A DNA stretch of 64,000 nt from JADHTT01 sp964633845. GTDB lineage: Bacteria; Campylobacterota; Campylobacteria; Campylobacterales; Arcobacteraceae. Location: contig CAZWLA010000002.1 of assembly GCA_964633845.1 (NCBI GenBank), forward strand, positions 1 to 64,000, read 5' to 3'. Both the position numbers and the translations under genes were made by a program. Below the pieces are notes generated by a model that ran no database searches, had not been told where the DNA came from, and saw nothing but the letters and a program-made list of their open reading frames with translations. Shown here in pieces: positions 44,093-52,864 of this stretch. The stretch's first letter is position 1; every line of letters begins with the position of its first letter.

Positions 44093-44476
44093 ATGCCAAA
44101 AATTAACAAATACGTAAATATTGGTGAAGTAGAAAGAGAAGCTAAAAAAGATTTAATTGATAGACACAGTCCATTTATTCACTGTGCTGACACTGCAACT
44201 GCAGGAGAGCCTTTTGAAGTAACTGTAAAAATGGGGAACGAATATACTCATCCAGATGATTTTGATCATTATATTGAGTCTGTTACACTATTTAATGGTG
44301 ATACTCAATTAGCTAAAGCTTCTTATATTCCAGGAACACTAGGAAATACTAAAGCTCATAATACTACAACTTTTACAATTATCCCAACTGGTAAGAAATT
44401 AGACCTAGTTGCACATGGATACTGTACTAAACATGGTATCTGGGAAGGTACGGCTGTAGAAGTAACTGTTAACTAA
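44093..44476 (+). CDS. Class II superoxide reductase (neelaredoxin-like)
   Basis: The 127-residue protein has the SORL fold with iron ligands that can be matched to H25 (RHSPFI), H53 and H59 (YTHPDDFDHYI), C111 and H114 (YCTKHGIWE). It lacks the N-terminal desulforedoxin centre, so it is class II. The residues before the first His are Asp-Arg rather than the usual Glu-Lys, an odd change near the active site. It reduces superoxide to peroxide without making oxygen; the adjacent peroxiredoxin would remove the peroxide. Confidence 0.85.
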   Translation: MPKINKYVNIGEVEREAKKDLIDRHSPFIHCADTATAGEPFEVTVKMGNEYTHPDDFDHYIESVTLFNGDTQLAKASYIPGTLGNTKAHNTTTFTIIPTGKKLDLVAHGYCTKHGIWEGTAVEVTVN

Positions 44477-44504
44477 TTTATATAGTTAAAACAATTCCAC
44501 TTTC

Positions 44505-44531
44505 AAGCCTCGCATCTGCGGGGCTTTTTTT
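44505..44531 (+). terminator. Terminator after the superoxide reductase gene
   Basis: AAGCCTCGC pairs with GCGGGGCTT (one T.G pair) around ATCT and is followed by T7. It lies between two convergent genes. Confidence 0.85.
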
Positions 44532-44536
44532 ATATC

Positions 44537-46786
44537 TTATTTTAACTGTTGTGCAACCAGTGTATTAACTACTTGTGGATTTGCTTTACCGCCTGTAGCT
44601 TTTAGCACTTGACCTACAAAAAAGCCTAAAAGTTTTGTATTACCTGCTTTAAACTTAGCTACATTATCTGGATTATTTGAAATAACCTCATCGATAATAG
44701 GTAAGATTTGTGAAGGAGCACTTATTTGTACAAGTCCTTTATCTTCAACTATTTGACTTGGATTTTCTCCACTTTTCACCATCTCTTCAAAAACTTGCTT
44801 AGCAATCTTATTTGAAATAGTCTTGTCATCTATCATTTTAACAAGATTTGCAATTTGCTCTGGGTTAAATTTCAATTCATTTAGCTCTTTCTCTTTTAAC
44901 TCTTTAGCAACTTCATTTGATACAATATTTGCTAAATTTGTAGGGCTATTAAAGTTACTCAAAGCTTCTTCATAGAAGTTTGAAAGAACTTCATCTCTGG
45001 CTAATGTATTTGCTATCTCACTATTTAGATTAAGATCACTTGTATACTTATCAAATAGTGATTTTTGCTCTTCCCTCATAGGGGCAACTTCACCATCTAT
45101 TTGTGCTTTTTTTACTTGTACTTTAGATGTTTCGTTTATTGGCTTTTTCTTTTTACTCCATGAATCCTTAAGACCTACTATTTTATTAAATACTGGGCAT
45201 TCATCTGTATAATCAATAGGATCAGCATAGAAGTACCCTTCTCTTTCAAACTGAAATCTTTCATCAATTTTATCTGTAATTACTGCAGGCTCTATAAGAG
45301 CATTTGTAATTACCTTTAAAGAATTTAGATTTAAGTCCTCTAGTCCTTGCGGAGCTTCTGAAGAATAAAGTCTATCATATAATCTTACTTCAATTTTCTT
45401 AGCTTCTTTTGCACTTACCCATTGAATAGCACTTTTTACTTTGATACCACTAGTATCTGAACCACTTTTTGAATCTGGATTATATGTAGCTTTTATCTCT
45501 ATAATATTTCCATCTGAGTCTTTTATCACCTCTTTACAAGTGATAATATAAGCATGCTTTAGTCTTACACTTTGCTCAGGTGTGAGTCTATAGTATCCTT
45601 TTGGTGGATTTTCATTAAAGTCTTCACGATCTATATATATCTCTTTAGAAAAAGGTATCTTTCGTGATCCCTCTTTTGGTACATCTGACGGATAATATGA
45701 AGCATCTATCTCTTCACTACCCTCATAATTTTCAATAGTAATTTTTAAAGGATCAAGTACACACATCACCCTTGGTACTTTTGTATTTAGATCATCTCTT
45801 ATACAAAACTCAAGCTGTGCTACATCAACCATAGAATTTGCTTTTGCAATTCCAATTTGATCACAAAAATTTAAAATAGATTCTGGAGTATAGCCTCTTC
45901 TTTTATATCCAGCAATTGTAGGAAGCCTTGGATCATCCCATCCATTTACATATTTACCATCAACAAGCTCTAAAAGTTTTCTTTTACTCATCACAGTATA
46001 GTTTATACCTAGTCTTGCAAATTCATGCTGATAAGGTCGTGGAGAAGTCAGTCCTAATGTATCTAAAACCCAATTATAAATATCTCGATTATTTTCAAAT
46101 TCTAATGTACAAATAGAGTGTGAAATACCTTCAATATAGTCAGATAAACAGTGAGCAAAGTCATACATAGGATATATACACCATTTATCTCCTGCTCTAA
46201 AATGATGTGCATGTCGAATTCTATATAAAAGTGGATCTCTCATCTTCATATTAGCAGCACTCATATCAATTTTGGCTCTTAGTACATGCTCTCCATCTTT
46301 AAATTCACCATTTTTCATTCTTGCAAAAAGGTCTAAGTTTTCTTCAATTGAACGATTAGCAAATTCACTTCTTTTACCTGCTTTCGTAATCGTACCTCTA
46401 TATTCTCTCATTTGCTCTTCATCTAGGCTATCTACATATGCTTTATCCATCTTGATAAGCTGTATAGCATAGTCATAAATTTTTGGAAAATAATCAGAAG
46501 TAAATCGTACACTGTTATCCCAATCAAATCCAAGCCACTGTACAGCATCTTGAAGTGCATCAACATATTTTGTGTCTTCTTTAGTTGGATTTGTATCATC
46601 CATTCTAAGGTTACAACGACCATGGTAATCACGTGCAATACCAAAGTTTATAAATATAGACTTAGCATGTCCAATATGTGGGAATCCATTAGGTTCAGGA
46701 GGGAATCTTGTAGTAACCTCTTTATATTTTCCTAACTTTAAATCCTCTTCAACTATTGTCCGTAAAAAATCTTTACTTGTACTCAT
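44537..46786 (-). CDS. glnS: Glutaminyl-tRNA synthetase fused to a YqeY/GatB-tail domain
   Basis: The 749-residue protein has a complete class I GlnRS: FPPEPNGFPHIGHAKSI with the HIGH signature at 37-40, the YPMYDFAHCLSDYIEGI block, and VMSKRKL for KMSKS (about residue 269). The anticodon-binding barrels end near 560. The remaining 185 residues (LFDKYTSDLNLNSEIANTLA through GQVLKATGGKANPQVVN) are a YqeY-like domain related to the tail of GatB. The fusion should charge tRNA-Gln directly. Many Campylobacterota instead use GatCAB with a non-discriminating GluRS, so gene transfer is possible. -10 TATAAT is at 46815-46820 on the minus strand. Confidence 0.92.
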   Translation of the reverse strand: MSTSKDFLRTIVEEDLKLGKYKEVTTRFPPEPNGFPHIGHAKSIFINFGIARDYHGRCNLRMDDTNPTKEDTKYVDALQDAVQWLGFDWDNSVRFTSDYFPKIYDYAIQLIKMDKAYVDSLDEEQMREYRGTITKAGKRSEFANRSIEENLDLFARMKNGEFKDGEHVLRAKIDMSAANMKMRDPLLYRIRHAHHFRAGDKWCIYPMYDFAHCLSDYIEGISHSICTLEFENNRDIYNWVLDTLGLTSPRPYQHEFARLGINYTVMSKRKLLELVDGKYVNGWDDPRLPTIAGYKRRGYTPESILNFCDQIGIAKANSMVDVAQLEFCIRDDLNTKVPRVMCVLDPLKITIENYEGSEEIDASYYPSDVPKEGSRKIPFSKEIYIDREDFNENPPKGYYRLTPEQSVRLKHAYIITCKEVIKDSDGNIIEIKATYNPDSKSGSDTSGIKVKSAIQWVSAKEAKKIEVRLYDRLYSSEAPQGLEDLNLNSLKVITNALIEPAVITDKIDERFQFEREGYFYADPIDYTDECPVFNKIVGLKDSWSKKKKPINETSKVQVKKAQIDGEVAPMREEQKSLFDKYTSDLNLNSEIANTLARDEVLSNFYEEALSNFNSPTNLANIVSNEVAKELKEKELNELKFNPEQIANLVKMIDDKTISNKIAKQVFEEMVKSGENPSQIVEDKGLVQISAPSQILPIIDEVISNNPDNVAKFKAGNTKLLGFFVGQVLKATGGKANPQVVNTLVAQQLK

Positions 46787-47084
46787 TACTATTAAACCTT
46801 TTGATTTTAAAACTATTATAAGGGTTTGATTTTATCAAATTAGAGCTTAATTAACTATATTTTATACTTATGACAAGCTGTTCTTATAAGAGTAAAAGCT
46901 TTATTATTTGCCTTTGTTATTTCAAAAAAATTTGTAAATTTTTTAACCTTTATCAATGCTATATGCCATAGTAGTTTGAGTAATTTTATCATGATTTTTA
47001 ACTACTTTTGTCTTATATTATTAAGTATATTATGGGTGTTAGTTGGATACTATTTTAGATATTTATTACAACTTTGGAGTCAAA
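46787..47084. other. 298-nt spacer between divergent glnS and nrdA
   Basis: It contains the glnS -10 (46815-46820, minus) and next to it the palindrome TTTGATTTTATCAAA (46824-46838). No convincing gene is seen: the open frames here lack ribosome sites. The last 15 nt hold TTGGAGT, the nrdA ribosome site. I saw no clear NrdR box pair. Confidence 0.6.
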
Positions 47085-49073
47085 ATGCCAATCAAAATCA
47101 CAAAGAGAAATGGAAGACAAGAGTTTCTAGACATTTCAAAAATTCAAAAAAATACAGTAGCTGCCACAAAGGATTTAGAACTTGTAAGTCAAAGTGAATT
47201 AGAGCTTGATGCACATATTAAATTTGTAGATGGTATGAGTAGTGCTGATATACAAGATACCCTGATTAAAACTGCTGTTGAAAAGATAGATATAGATGCT
47301 CCAAACTGGACTTTTGTAGCTTCTAGACTTTTTCTTTTTGATCTGTACCACAAAGTTGGAAAAGTAACACATGGGATTAAAGGAAATGCATATTGTCATA
47401 TAAAAGATTATATTAAATTTGGGCAAAATGCTGGTAGATTAATACCTGGACTAGAAGTTGGCTATGATCTTGATGAACTTACAGAGTATATCAAACCAGA
47501 GCGAGATTTCCAGTTTAACTATCTTGGTATCAAGACTTTATATGATAGATATCTTATCAAAAACAATGACAATGAAGCTATAGAATTACCACAGCAAATG
47601 TTTATGGCAATAGCTATGTTTTTAGCTCAAAATGAAGAAAATAAACAAGAAAAGGCAAAAGAATTTTATGATGTAGTATCAAAGTTTGAAGTGATGCTTG
47701 CAACTCCTACACTATCAAATGCAAGAACAAATAGACACCAATTAAGTTCATGTTATATTGGATCAAGTCCAGATAATATTGAAGGTATTTTTGATTCATA
47801 TAAAGAGATGGCTTTATTATCTAAATTTGGTGGTGGAATTGGATGGGATTGGAACTCTATTAGATCACTTGGAGGTTCAATTGATGGACACAAAAGTGCT
47901 GCTGGTGGTACTGTACCATTTTTAAAGATTACAAATGATATTGCACTTGCAGTAGATCAGCTAGGTACTAGAAAAGGTGCTATTGCTGTATATCTTGAGC
48001 CTTGGCACATGGATATAGTTGATTTTATAGATCTTAAGAAAAACTCAGGTGAAGAAAGACGAAGAGCACACGATCTTTTCCCTGCACTTTGGATTAGTGA
48101 TCTATTTATGCAAAGAGTTTTAGAAGATTCTCACTGGACACTATTTGATCCATTTGANNNNNNNNNNNNNNNNNNNNNNNNNNNNNNNNNNNNNNNNNNN
48201 NNNNNNNNNNNNNNNNNNNNNNNNNNNNNNNNNNNNNNNNNNNNNNNNNNNNNNNNNGTACCAACTGCTGTAAGGATGCTTGATAATGTAATAGATCTTA
48301 ACTTCTATCCACTAAAAAAAGTAAAAGTAACAAATCTAAAATCAAGAGCAATTGGACTTGGAGTGATGGGTGAATCTCAAATGCTAGCAGAGCATCAGTT
48401 AACTTGGGGATCAAATGAACACTTCAAAAAAATTGATTCTATTATGGAAGCAATTAGCTACAATACTATTAAAGCTTCATCAGCCATAGCTGTTGAAAAA
48501 GGCAGCTACCCTACATATGAAGGTTCAAACTGGTCAAAAGGAATTATGCCACATGATCACGCTCCACAAGCGGTGGATGCTTTATTACAAAAAGATCTAT
48601 TTGATGCTGGTTATGATTGGGAAGAGTTAAGAGAGACTGTAAAATCTCAAGGTATGAGAAATGGTTACCTAATGGCTATCGCACCAACTAGTTCTATATC
48701 AATCTTAGTAGGTACCACTCAAGCTATAGAGCCTGTATATAAAAGAAAATGGTTTGAAGAGAATCTTTCTGGATTAATTCCAGTTGTTGTACCAAAACTA
48801 TCTCCAGAGACTTGGAGCTACTATATTCCATCATATGAGGTAGAACAAAAAGATTTAATTAAAGCAGCAGCTGTAAGACAAAAGTGGATCGATCAAGGAC
48901 AATCTACAAATATATTCATGTCTTTAGATAAGGCAAGTGGAAGATATCTTCATGAGATCTATACGCTGGCATGGCAGCTAGGTCTAAAATCAACATACTA
49001 CCTGAGAAGTCAATCTCCTGAAGTTGCTAGTGATGTAGAAGATAGAAGTATGGAATGTGTAGGTTGCCAATAG
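47085..49073 (+). CDS. nrdA: Class Ia ribonucleotide reductase alpha subunit (gap inside)
   Basis: NrdA reduces ribonucleoside diphosphates to deoxy forms. The N-terminal ATP cone begins KITKRNGRQEFLDISKI, followed by the catalytic-domain blocks LATPTLSNARTNRHQLSSCYIGS (given in part), GGGIGWDWN, and after the gap DNVIDLNFYP, GLGVMGESQ and PTSSISILVGTTQAIEP; the tail ECVGCQ carries the redox Cys pair. The 100-N run at 48158-48257 replaces about 160 residues compared with Helicobacter NrdA (from memory), including the radical-cysteine region. The start is taken at 47085 because GGAG lies 7 nt upstream; the frame is open from 47043. nrdB is not in the window. Confidence 0.93.
   Translation: MPIKITKRNGRQEFLDISKIQKNTVAATKDLELVSQSELELDAHIKFVDGMSSADIQDTLIKTAVEKIDIDAPNWTFVASRLFLFDLYHKVGKVTHGIKGNAYCHIKDYIKFGQNAGRLIPGLEVGYDLDELTEYIKPERDFQFNYLGIKTLYDRYLIKNNDNEAIELPQQMFMAIAMFLAQNEENKQEKAKEFYDVVSKFEVMLATPTLSNARTNRHQLSSCYIGSSPDNIEGIFDSYKEMALLSKFGGGIGWDWNSIRSLGGSIDGHKSAAGGTVPFLKITNDIALAVDQLGTRKGAIAVYLEPWHMDIVDFIDLKKNSGEERRRAHDLFPALWISDLFMQRVLEDSHWTLFDPFXXXXXXXXXXXXXXXXXXXXXXXXXXXXXXXXXXVPTAVRMLDNVIDLNFYPLKKVKVTNLKSRAIGLGVMGESQMLAEHQLTWGSNEHFKKIDSIMEAISYNTIKASSAIAVEKGSYPTYEGSNWSKGIMPHDHAPQAVDALLQKDLFDAGYDWEELRETVKSQGMRNGYLMAIAPTSSISILVGTTQAIEPVYKRKWFEENLSGLIPVVVPKLSPETWSYYIPSYEVEQKDLIKAAAVRQKWIDQGQSTNIFMSLDKASGRYLHEIYTLAWQLGLKSTYYLRSQSPEVASDVEDRSMECVGCQ
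48158..48257. other. Assembly gap of 100 N in nrdA
   Basis: Exactly 100 N. The flanks share no repeat, and the protein on either side skips a long conserved block, so more than 100 nt is missing. Confidence 0.98.
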
Positions 49074-49083
49074 ACTTAAACAT

Positions 49084-49105
49084 AAGGGGAAATTTATAGC
49101 CCCTT
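49084..49105 (+). terminator. Possible terminator hairpin after nrdA
   Basis: AAGGGG pairs with CCCCTT across a 10-nt loop, 10 nt after the nrdA stop. The following tract is weak (GGTTATACTT), so termination is uncertain. Confidence 0.4.
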
Positions 49106-49129
49106 GGTTATACTTCCAAATATAATCAT

Positions 49130-49206
49130 GCGTCCGTGGCTTAACTGGATATAGCACTGGGTTTCGGCCCCGGTGGTTGCGGGTTCGAATCCTGCCGGGC
49201 GTACCA
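49130..49206 (+). tRNA. tRNA-Arg (anticodon TCG)
   Basis: The 77-nt cloverleaf reads: acceptor GCGTCCG / CGGGCGT (with G.T pairs), D arm GCT...AGC, anticodon stem CTGGG / CCCGG with loop TTTCGGC (anticodon TCG, decoding CGN arginine codons), variable loop TGGTT, T arm GCGGG-TTCGAAT-CCTGC, then discriminator A and an encoded CCA. A terminator follows at 49211. Confidence 0.93.
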
Positions 49207-49210
49207 TTAT

Positions 49211-49260
49211 AAAGCTCGATAAATAAACTCTTTATGAGTTATTTTATCGGGCTTTTTATT
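49211..49260 (+). terminator. Terminator downstream of tRNA-Arg
   Basis: A long stem (AAAGCTCGATAAATAAACTC against GAGTTATTTTATCGGGCTTT, with two G.T or mismatched positions) closes a 5-nt loop and is followed by TTATTTG. It may also serve the convergent nitrilase gene. Confidence 0.85.
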
Positions 49261-49317
49261 TGTCTAAAATACATTGGAATATACTTCTACCTTATAAAAT
49301 TAGCAATTTTTATTTAT

Positions 49318-50043
49318 TCAAGAAATACCTACATTTAGATATCTTCTCATCTTTTTGATCTCTTTTTGCTCATAAGGCATTGATAGAAACTCTTTTTGAT
49401 CATCTCTTATTTCTATCCCAAATGGATTGATCACTCCACTAGAACTAGCCATTTTATCACTTGAGCTATCACTAGCTATTACATAGCATTGATTTATAAT
49501 AGCAAGTGAATTTGTAATAGATTCGAAATTTTGTTTTCGTAAAATTCCCCACATAGATGGGGCTATGATAATATCAGCACCTTTGAACTTTTCCCATAAT
49601 TCTAAGAATCGTAGTTCAAAACATATCAATGAAGCTATTTTAATTCCATCAATTTCAATTATTTTAAAATGATTAATATCTCCAGCTTGAAAATATTTGT
49701 CTTCATCGTTTAGAGTAAATAGCATTGTTTTATCTTGCGTGTATACTATTTGACCTTTATTAAATATATGTAATGTATTTGTATATTTAGATGAGTTAGT
49801 ATCATACAAAGTAAGCGTAAGAGCTATCTTTTTTGTCTTTGATAACTTTTTTAAAACCTCTATAGCTTTAAGTGAAAAATTAGCAGCATCATCAAGATGA
49901 TCATAGGAATATCCAGTAAGACAAAGCTCTGGTGCTACTATAAAATCACCAGTATTAGCTTGCTTAATCAATGATACAAGTTTATTAAGGTTTGTATCAA
50001 AATTTGTATAGTCTGTGCTAAATTGAAGTGCTACTAAATTCAT
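49318..50043 (-). CDS. Nitrilase-superfamily carbon-nitrogen hydrolase
   Basis: The 241-residue amidohydrolase has the Glu-Lys-Cys triad at E39 (VAPELCLTGY), K105 (TQDKTMLF) and C141 (LICFELRF). Members cleave amides or nitriles (omega-amidase, N-carbamoyl hydrolases, deaminated-glutathione amidase); the substrate is not evident. Once the scaffold artefact at 50033-50242 is removed, its ATG lies only 5 nt after the porin stop with no ribosome site, so it is probably the last gene of the moxR-DUF58-porin transcription unit. Confidence 0.85.
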   Translation of the reverse strand: MNLVALQFSTDYTNFDTNLNKLVSLIKQANTGDFIVAPELCLTGYSYDHLDDAANFSLKAIEVLKKLSKTKKIALTLTLYDTNSSKYTNTLHIFNKGQIVYTQDKTMLFTLNDEDKYFQAGDINHFKIIEIDGIKIASLICFELRFLELWEKFKGADIIIAPSMWGILRKQNFESITNSLAIINQCYVIASDSSSDKMASSSGVINPFGIEIRDDQKEFLSMPYEQKEIKKMRRYLNVGIS

Positions 50044-50242
50044 ATTTTTTAAAATAAATAATTTATTTCAAATCTATATTCATTGTANNNNNNNNNNNNN
50101 NNNNNNNNNNNNNNNNNNNNNNNNNNNNNNNNNNNNNNNNNNNNNNNNNNNNNNNNNNNNNNNNNNNNNNNNNNNNNNNNNNNNNNNACTAAATTCATAT
50201 TTTTTAAAATAAATAATTTATTTCAAATCTATATTCATTGTA
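50033..50242. other. Scaffold gap flanked by an exact 55-nt duplication (artefact)
   Basis: 100 N at 50088-50187 separate two identical 55-nt sequences (50033-50087 and 50188-50242), both of which contain the porin 3' end and the nitrilase start. This is what two contigs sharing a k-mer overlap look like when joined by a default gap. The real locus most likely lacks 155 of these bases. Confidence 0.9.
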
Positions 50243-51655
50243 AGATATATCTGATTTAGTATCACCATTGATATCTTTTGTATTGGTTTTACCATCTACT
50301 AATCCAACTCTTAGTTTTGTATATAGATTCTCTGATAGTTTTTTAACTAAATCAAAATGAATTACATTGCTATCAGCTTGAACTAAATCTTTATCATCAT
50401 CAAAGTCTTGTACTGCATATCTTATGAGTCCAGTTAGGTCTTTAGCAATACCTGCTTTTCCAAAGTCATAATCAGCTCTTATCATATATGTCTTTGTATT
50501 TGCATACCAATTGTATTGAGCCATTGCTCTTGTATATCCACCTGTAGGAAAGCCTCTCCATGGAGCTACTAAATCTGCTTTATCATCTATCTTTGAATAT
50601 CCTAGTCTTAGTTTCCAAGCATCTTTTTTGATATCAACTTTAGCCATAAATGCACTTGCATCTAAACTTGTAGGGTTTGTATATCCTGTTGTATTGGCTT
50701 TTAGATTAGCTACATTGCTTATAGAATCTAAATTATCTTGTTGATTAATGTATCTAATTGCTGGAATAACTTTTAGACCATTATCTAGCTTAAAAGTATA
50801 ATCAGTTTCGAAAATACCTGTAGTTAATACATCAGGTACTGAAGCAATACTTAGTTTATGTGTATGATGCTGATGCATTTTACTTGAAACACTTGCTATT
50901 ATAAGTTTATTATCATTACCAATTAAACTTTTTGTAAGTGATTTATTCACTCCACTATCATCATTTTCATTCCAAGAATCATATGCTAACACATCATGAC
51001 TAGACGTATGATCTCTTAGTTTTTGAGCTGTAAGATATGCTGCTGTGATTGTAGTTTTTGGAAAAGTTTTATTTGTTAATGTTATCCCATCAAAGGTATT
51101 TGGAATCATTTTTGTATCATTTGATGCAGTAAATACAGTGTGTACTAATTGACGACCAACTTTTGCTACAGTACTACCTCTATTTGCTTCAATATATGCT
51201 TGACCTATAACATTTAATCCATAGTCTCCATCATATGTACCACCATTTTTTATTTCATTTCTAGAAAAAGTGTCTTTACCAGCTTTAGCAAATCCTACAT
51301 CATTATTATCCATTTGCATGAAGCCTGGAACTTGTGATGTATAAAATGCTGTAGTTAAAGAAAATCCATTAAGTGGAGCTGTTTTATACACTACACTTCC
51401 ACCAATTCCCATTAGTTTATGATCTTTTTGTTTATTATCAATCTCTTTATCCCAATCCCAAAAAAATATATTTGACCTTAGTCTTCCATATATAACTCCA
51501 TTTTCAAATGCTTCATTTACACTTGATGCATTTTGAGGTAATACTTTATATGATAAGTTCATATTACCTTTGATGCTTACTTTTGAAATTTCATTTGCTT
51601 GAATTGAAGATATTAGTAATGTAGATGCTAATAATCCTAAAGTTAATTTTTCCAT
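50204..51655 (-). CDS. Outer-membrane porin (Opr-type, Campylobacterota)
   Basis: The 483-residue protein has a signal peptide (residues 1-20, ending SSIQA) and a beta-barrel pattern of alternating hydrophobic strands ending FEINYLF with the terminal Phe. WDWDKEIDNKQKDHKLMGIGGS and the LNGFSLTTAFYTSQVPG region resemble the Opr/OprD-like porins of this phylum. A His-rich loop (MHQHHTHK, about residues 260-267) may bind metal. Its ATG overlaps the stop of the small membrane protein gene upstream (TAATG). Substrate is unknown. Confidence 0.75.
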   Translation of the reverse strand: MEKLTLGLLASTLLISSIQANEISKVSIKGNMNLSYKVLPQNASSVNEAFENGVIYGRLRSNIFFWDWDKEIDNKQKDHKLMGIGGSVVYKTAPLNGFSLTTAFYTSQVPGFMQMDNNDVGFAKAGKDTFSRNEIKNGGTYDGDYGLNVIGQAYIEANRGSTVAKVGRQLVHTVFTASNDTKMIPNTFDGITLTNKTFPKTTITAAYLTAQKLRDHTSSHDVLAYDSWNENDDSGVNKSLTKSLIGNDNKLIIASVSSKMHQHHTHKLSIASVPDVLTTGIFETDYTFKLDNGLKVIPAIRYINQQDNLDSISNVANLKANTTGYTNPTSLDASAFMAKVDIKKDAWKLRLGYSKIDDKADLVAPWRGFPTGGYTRAMAQYNWYANTKTYMIRADYDFGKAGIAKDLTGLIRYAVQDFDDDKDLVQADSNVIHFDLVKKLSENLYTKLRVGLVDGKTNTKDINGDTKSDISYNEYRFEINYLF

Positions 51656-52047
51656 TATTTTCCTTGTTTAGTGTTACCTTGTATTGTATCTATAAGTATA
51701 TTATATAATTGAATTGTATCATTATCAATTTTTTGAATACTTTTTTTATATTTATAGTTAAATAATCTATTATTTAGTTTGTTTAAGTGTGATTTTTCTT
51801 CATTATTTATTGCTAGGATTTTTCCATATTTAGTTATATCGTATGCTGCTTGCTTAGGATTATTAAGATCAATCATCTTAAATTTATTTAGAATATATTC
51901 TCTAGAGTTTTCTTTTTGTTTATGATATTTTCCAATTAAAGTTTTTATTATATAGTATAACACTATACAAAGAACAATGAGTAACATAGTAAATATATAG
52001 ATTGAACTATCATACATAGGTATGTATGGATTTATATCTTTAATCAA
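51655..52047 (-). CDS. Small membrane protein of the Bat/MoxR cluster (DUF4381-like position)
   Basis: The 130-residue protein has one N-terminal membrane span (about residues 15-37) and a charged cytoplasmic domain. In Bat clusters a DUF4381 protein of this layout sits after the DUF58 gene; sequence similarity is too weak for me to confirm the family. It overlaps the DUF58 gene by 8 nt and the porin by 1 nt. Confidence 0.55.
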   Translation of the reverse strand: MIKDINPYIPMYDSSIYIFTMLLIVLCIVLYYIIKTLIGKYHKQKENSREYILNKFKMIDLNNPKQAAYDITKYGKILAINNEEKSHLNKLNNRLFNYKYKKSIQKIDNDTIQLYNILIDTIQGNTKQGK

Positions 52048-52864
52048 ATAGACCCCTTAGAGCAACTATAGGATCTGCATTAGTATATATTTTACACCAT
52101 TTAATTTTATTTTGTTTAAAATGCTCAAATAGCTTATGATCATTTTCATATAGATTTTGCTTATATGTTTTGACTGATTTAGAACTAATGTTTATATTTG
52201 ATTTGATATTACTTTTATCTATTAAATTGATCTGTCCAATATGTTTAGGATCCTCCTCAAATTTATCTCTTACAATAATAGCTATTACCTCATGTTTGAT
52301 ACTTAGAAGTCTAAGATCACAATCATCAAAAAAATCACCAATGACAAAAATAAGAGATCTTTTTTTGATCTGTTTATATAGTGTATTTTGCAATGTGTTA
52401 TAATCAGCCTCTAATCCTCTTGGATTAAATTGTAAAATATTACTAGTTGCATTTATTATGCTATGTATATGTTTTGATGGTTTTGTATTATGATATTTTG
52501 ATTGATGAAATATGTAGCTAGAGAAAGGGTTGTTTTGCTTAATAGCTGAAAATCCAAGTATAGATACAATATTGGCTATGATCTCTTGCTTTTGCTTGGA
52601 AGTTCCAAATAATACACCATGATCTAGCATAGAAGCTACTACAATATTTAACTCTTTGGTTTCATGAAATACTTTGACATATGGTTTTTGCAGTTTTGCA
52701 CTTGTGGTCCAATCTATTTTTTTGCAATCTTCCCCAGTTTCATACTCTCTTAGTTCAATAAAATCATACCCTTCACCTTTAAATAAAGAGCTATTATCTC
52801 CAAGAATCTCACTAAAGACTTGTCTTTTGGTTTTGATAATAATTTTATTTAAAATATGATCCAC
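52040..52864 (-). CDS. DUF58 domain protein
   Basis: The 274-residue protein carries the DUF58 signature GEGYDFIELREYETGEDCKKIDW (here split: Glu-rich EFxxLRxYxxGDDxxxIDW pattern at about residues 30-52) and SAKLQKPYVKVFHE, with a vWA-like fold after it (FVIGDFFDDCDLR near residue 170). DUF58 proteins are regularly encoded with MoxR ATPases and are thought to act in envelope-protein or complex assembly. Its ATG overlaps the moxR stop. Confidence 0.85.
   Translation of the reverse strand: MDHILNKIIIKTKRQVFSEILGDNSSLFKGEGYDFIELREYETGEDCKKIDWTTSAKLQKPYVKVFHETKELNIVVASMLDHGVLFGTSKQKQEIIANIVSILGFSAIKQNNPFSSYIFHQSKYHNTKPSKHIHSIINATSNILQFNPRGLEADYNTLQNTLYKQIKKRSLIFVIGDFFDDCDLRLLSIKHEVIAIIVRDKFEEDPKHIGQINLIDKSNIKSNINISSKSVKTYKQNLYENDHKLFEHFKQNKIKWCKIYTNADPIVALRGLFD

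Noticed and set aside
46824..46838. FNR/CRP-like palindrome TTTGATTTTATCAAA between glnS and nrdA
   Set aside because: The half-sites TTGAT and ATCAA are 3 nt apart, not the 4 of an FNR box, and a GlnRS gene is an unlikely target. Palindromes of this kind are common in AT-rich spacers.
47043..47084. Extended nrdA start adding 14 residues
   Set aside because: The ribosome site TTGGAGT fits the ATG at 47085, where the conserved ATP-cone sequence begins.
46976..47197. Open frame of 73 codons overlapping the nrdA start
   Set aside because: It has no ribosome site, runs in another frame through the conserved NrdA N-terminus, and its product is low-complexity.
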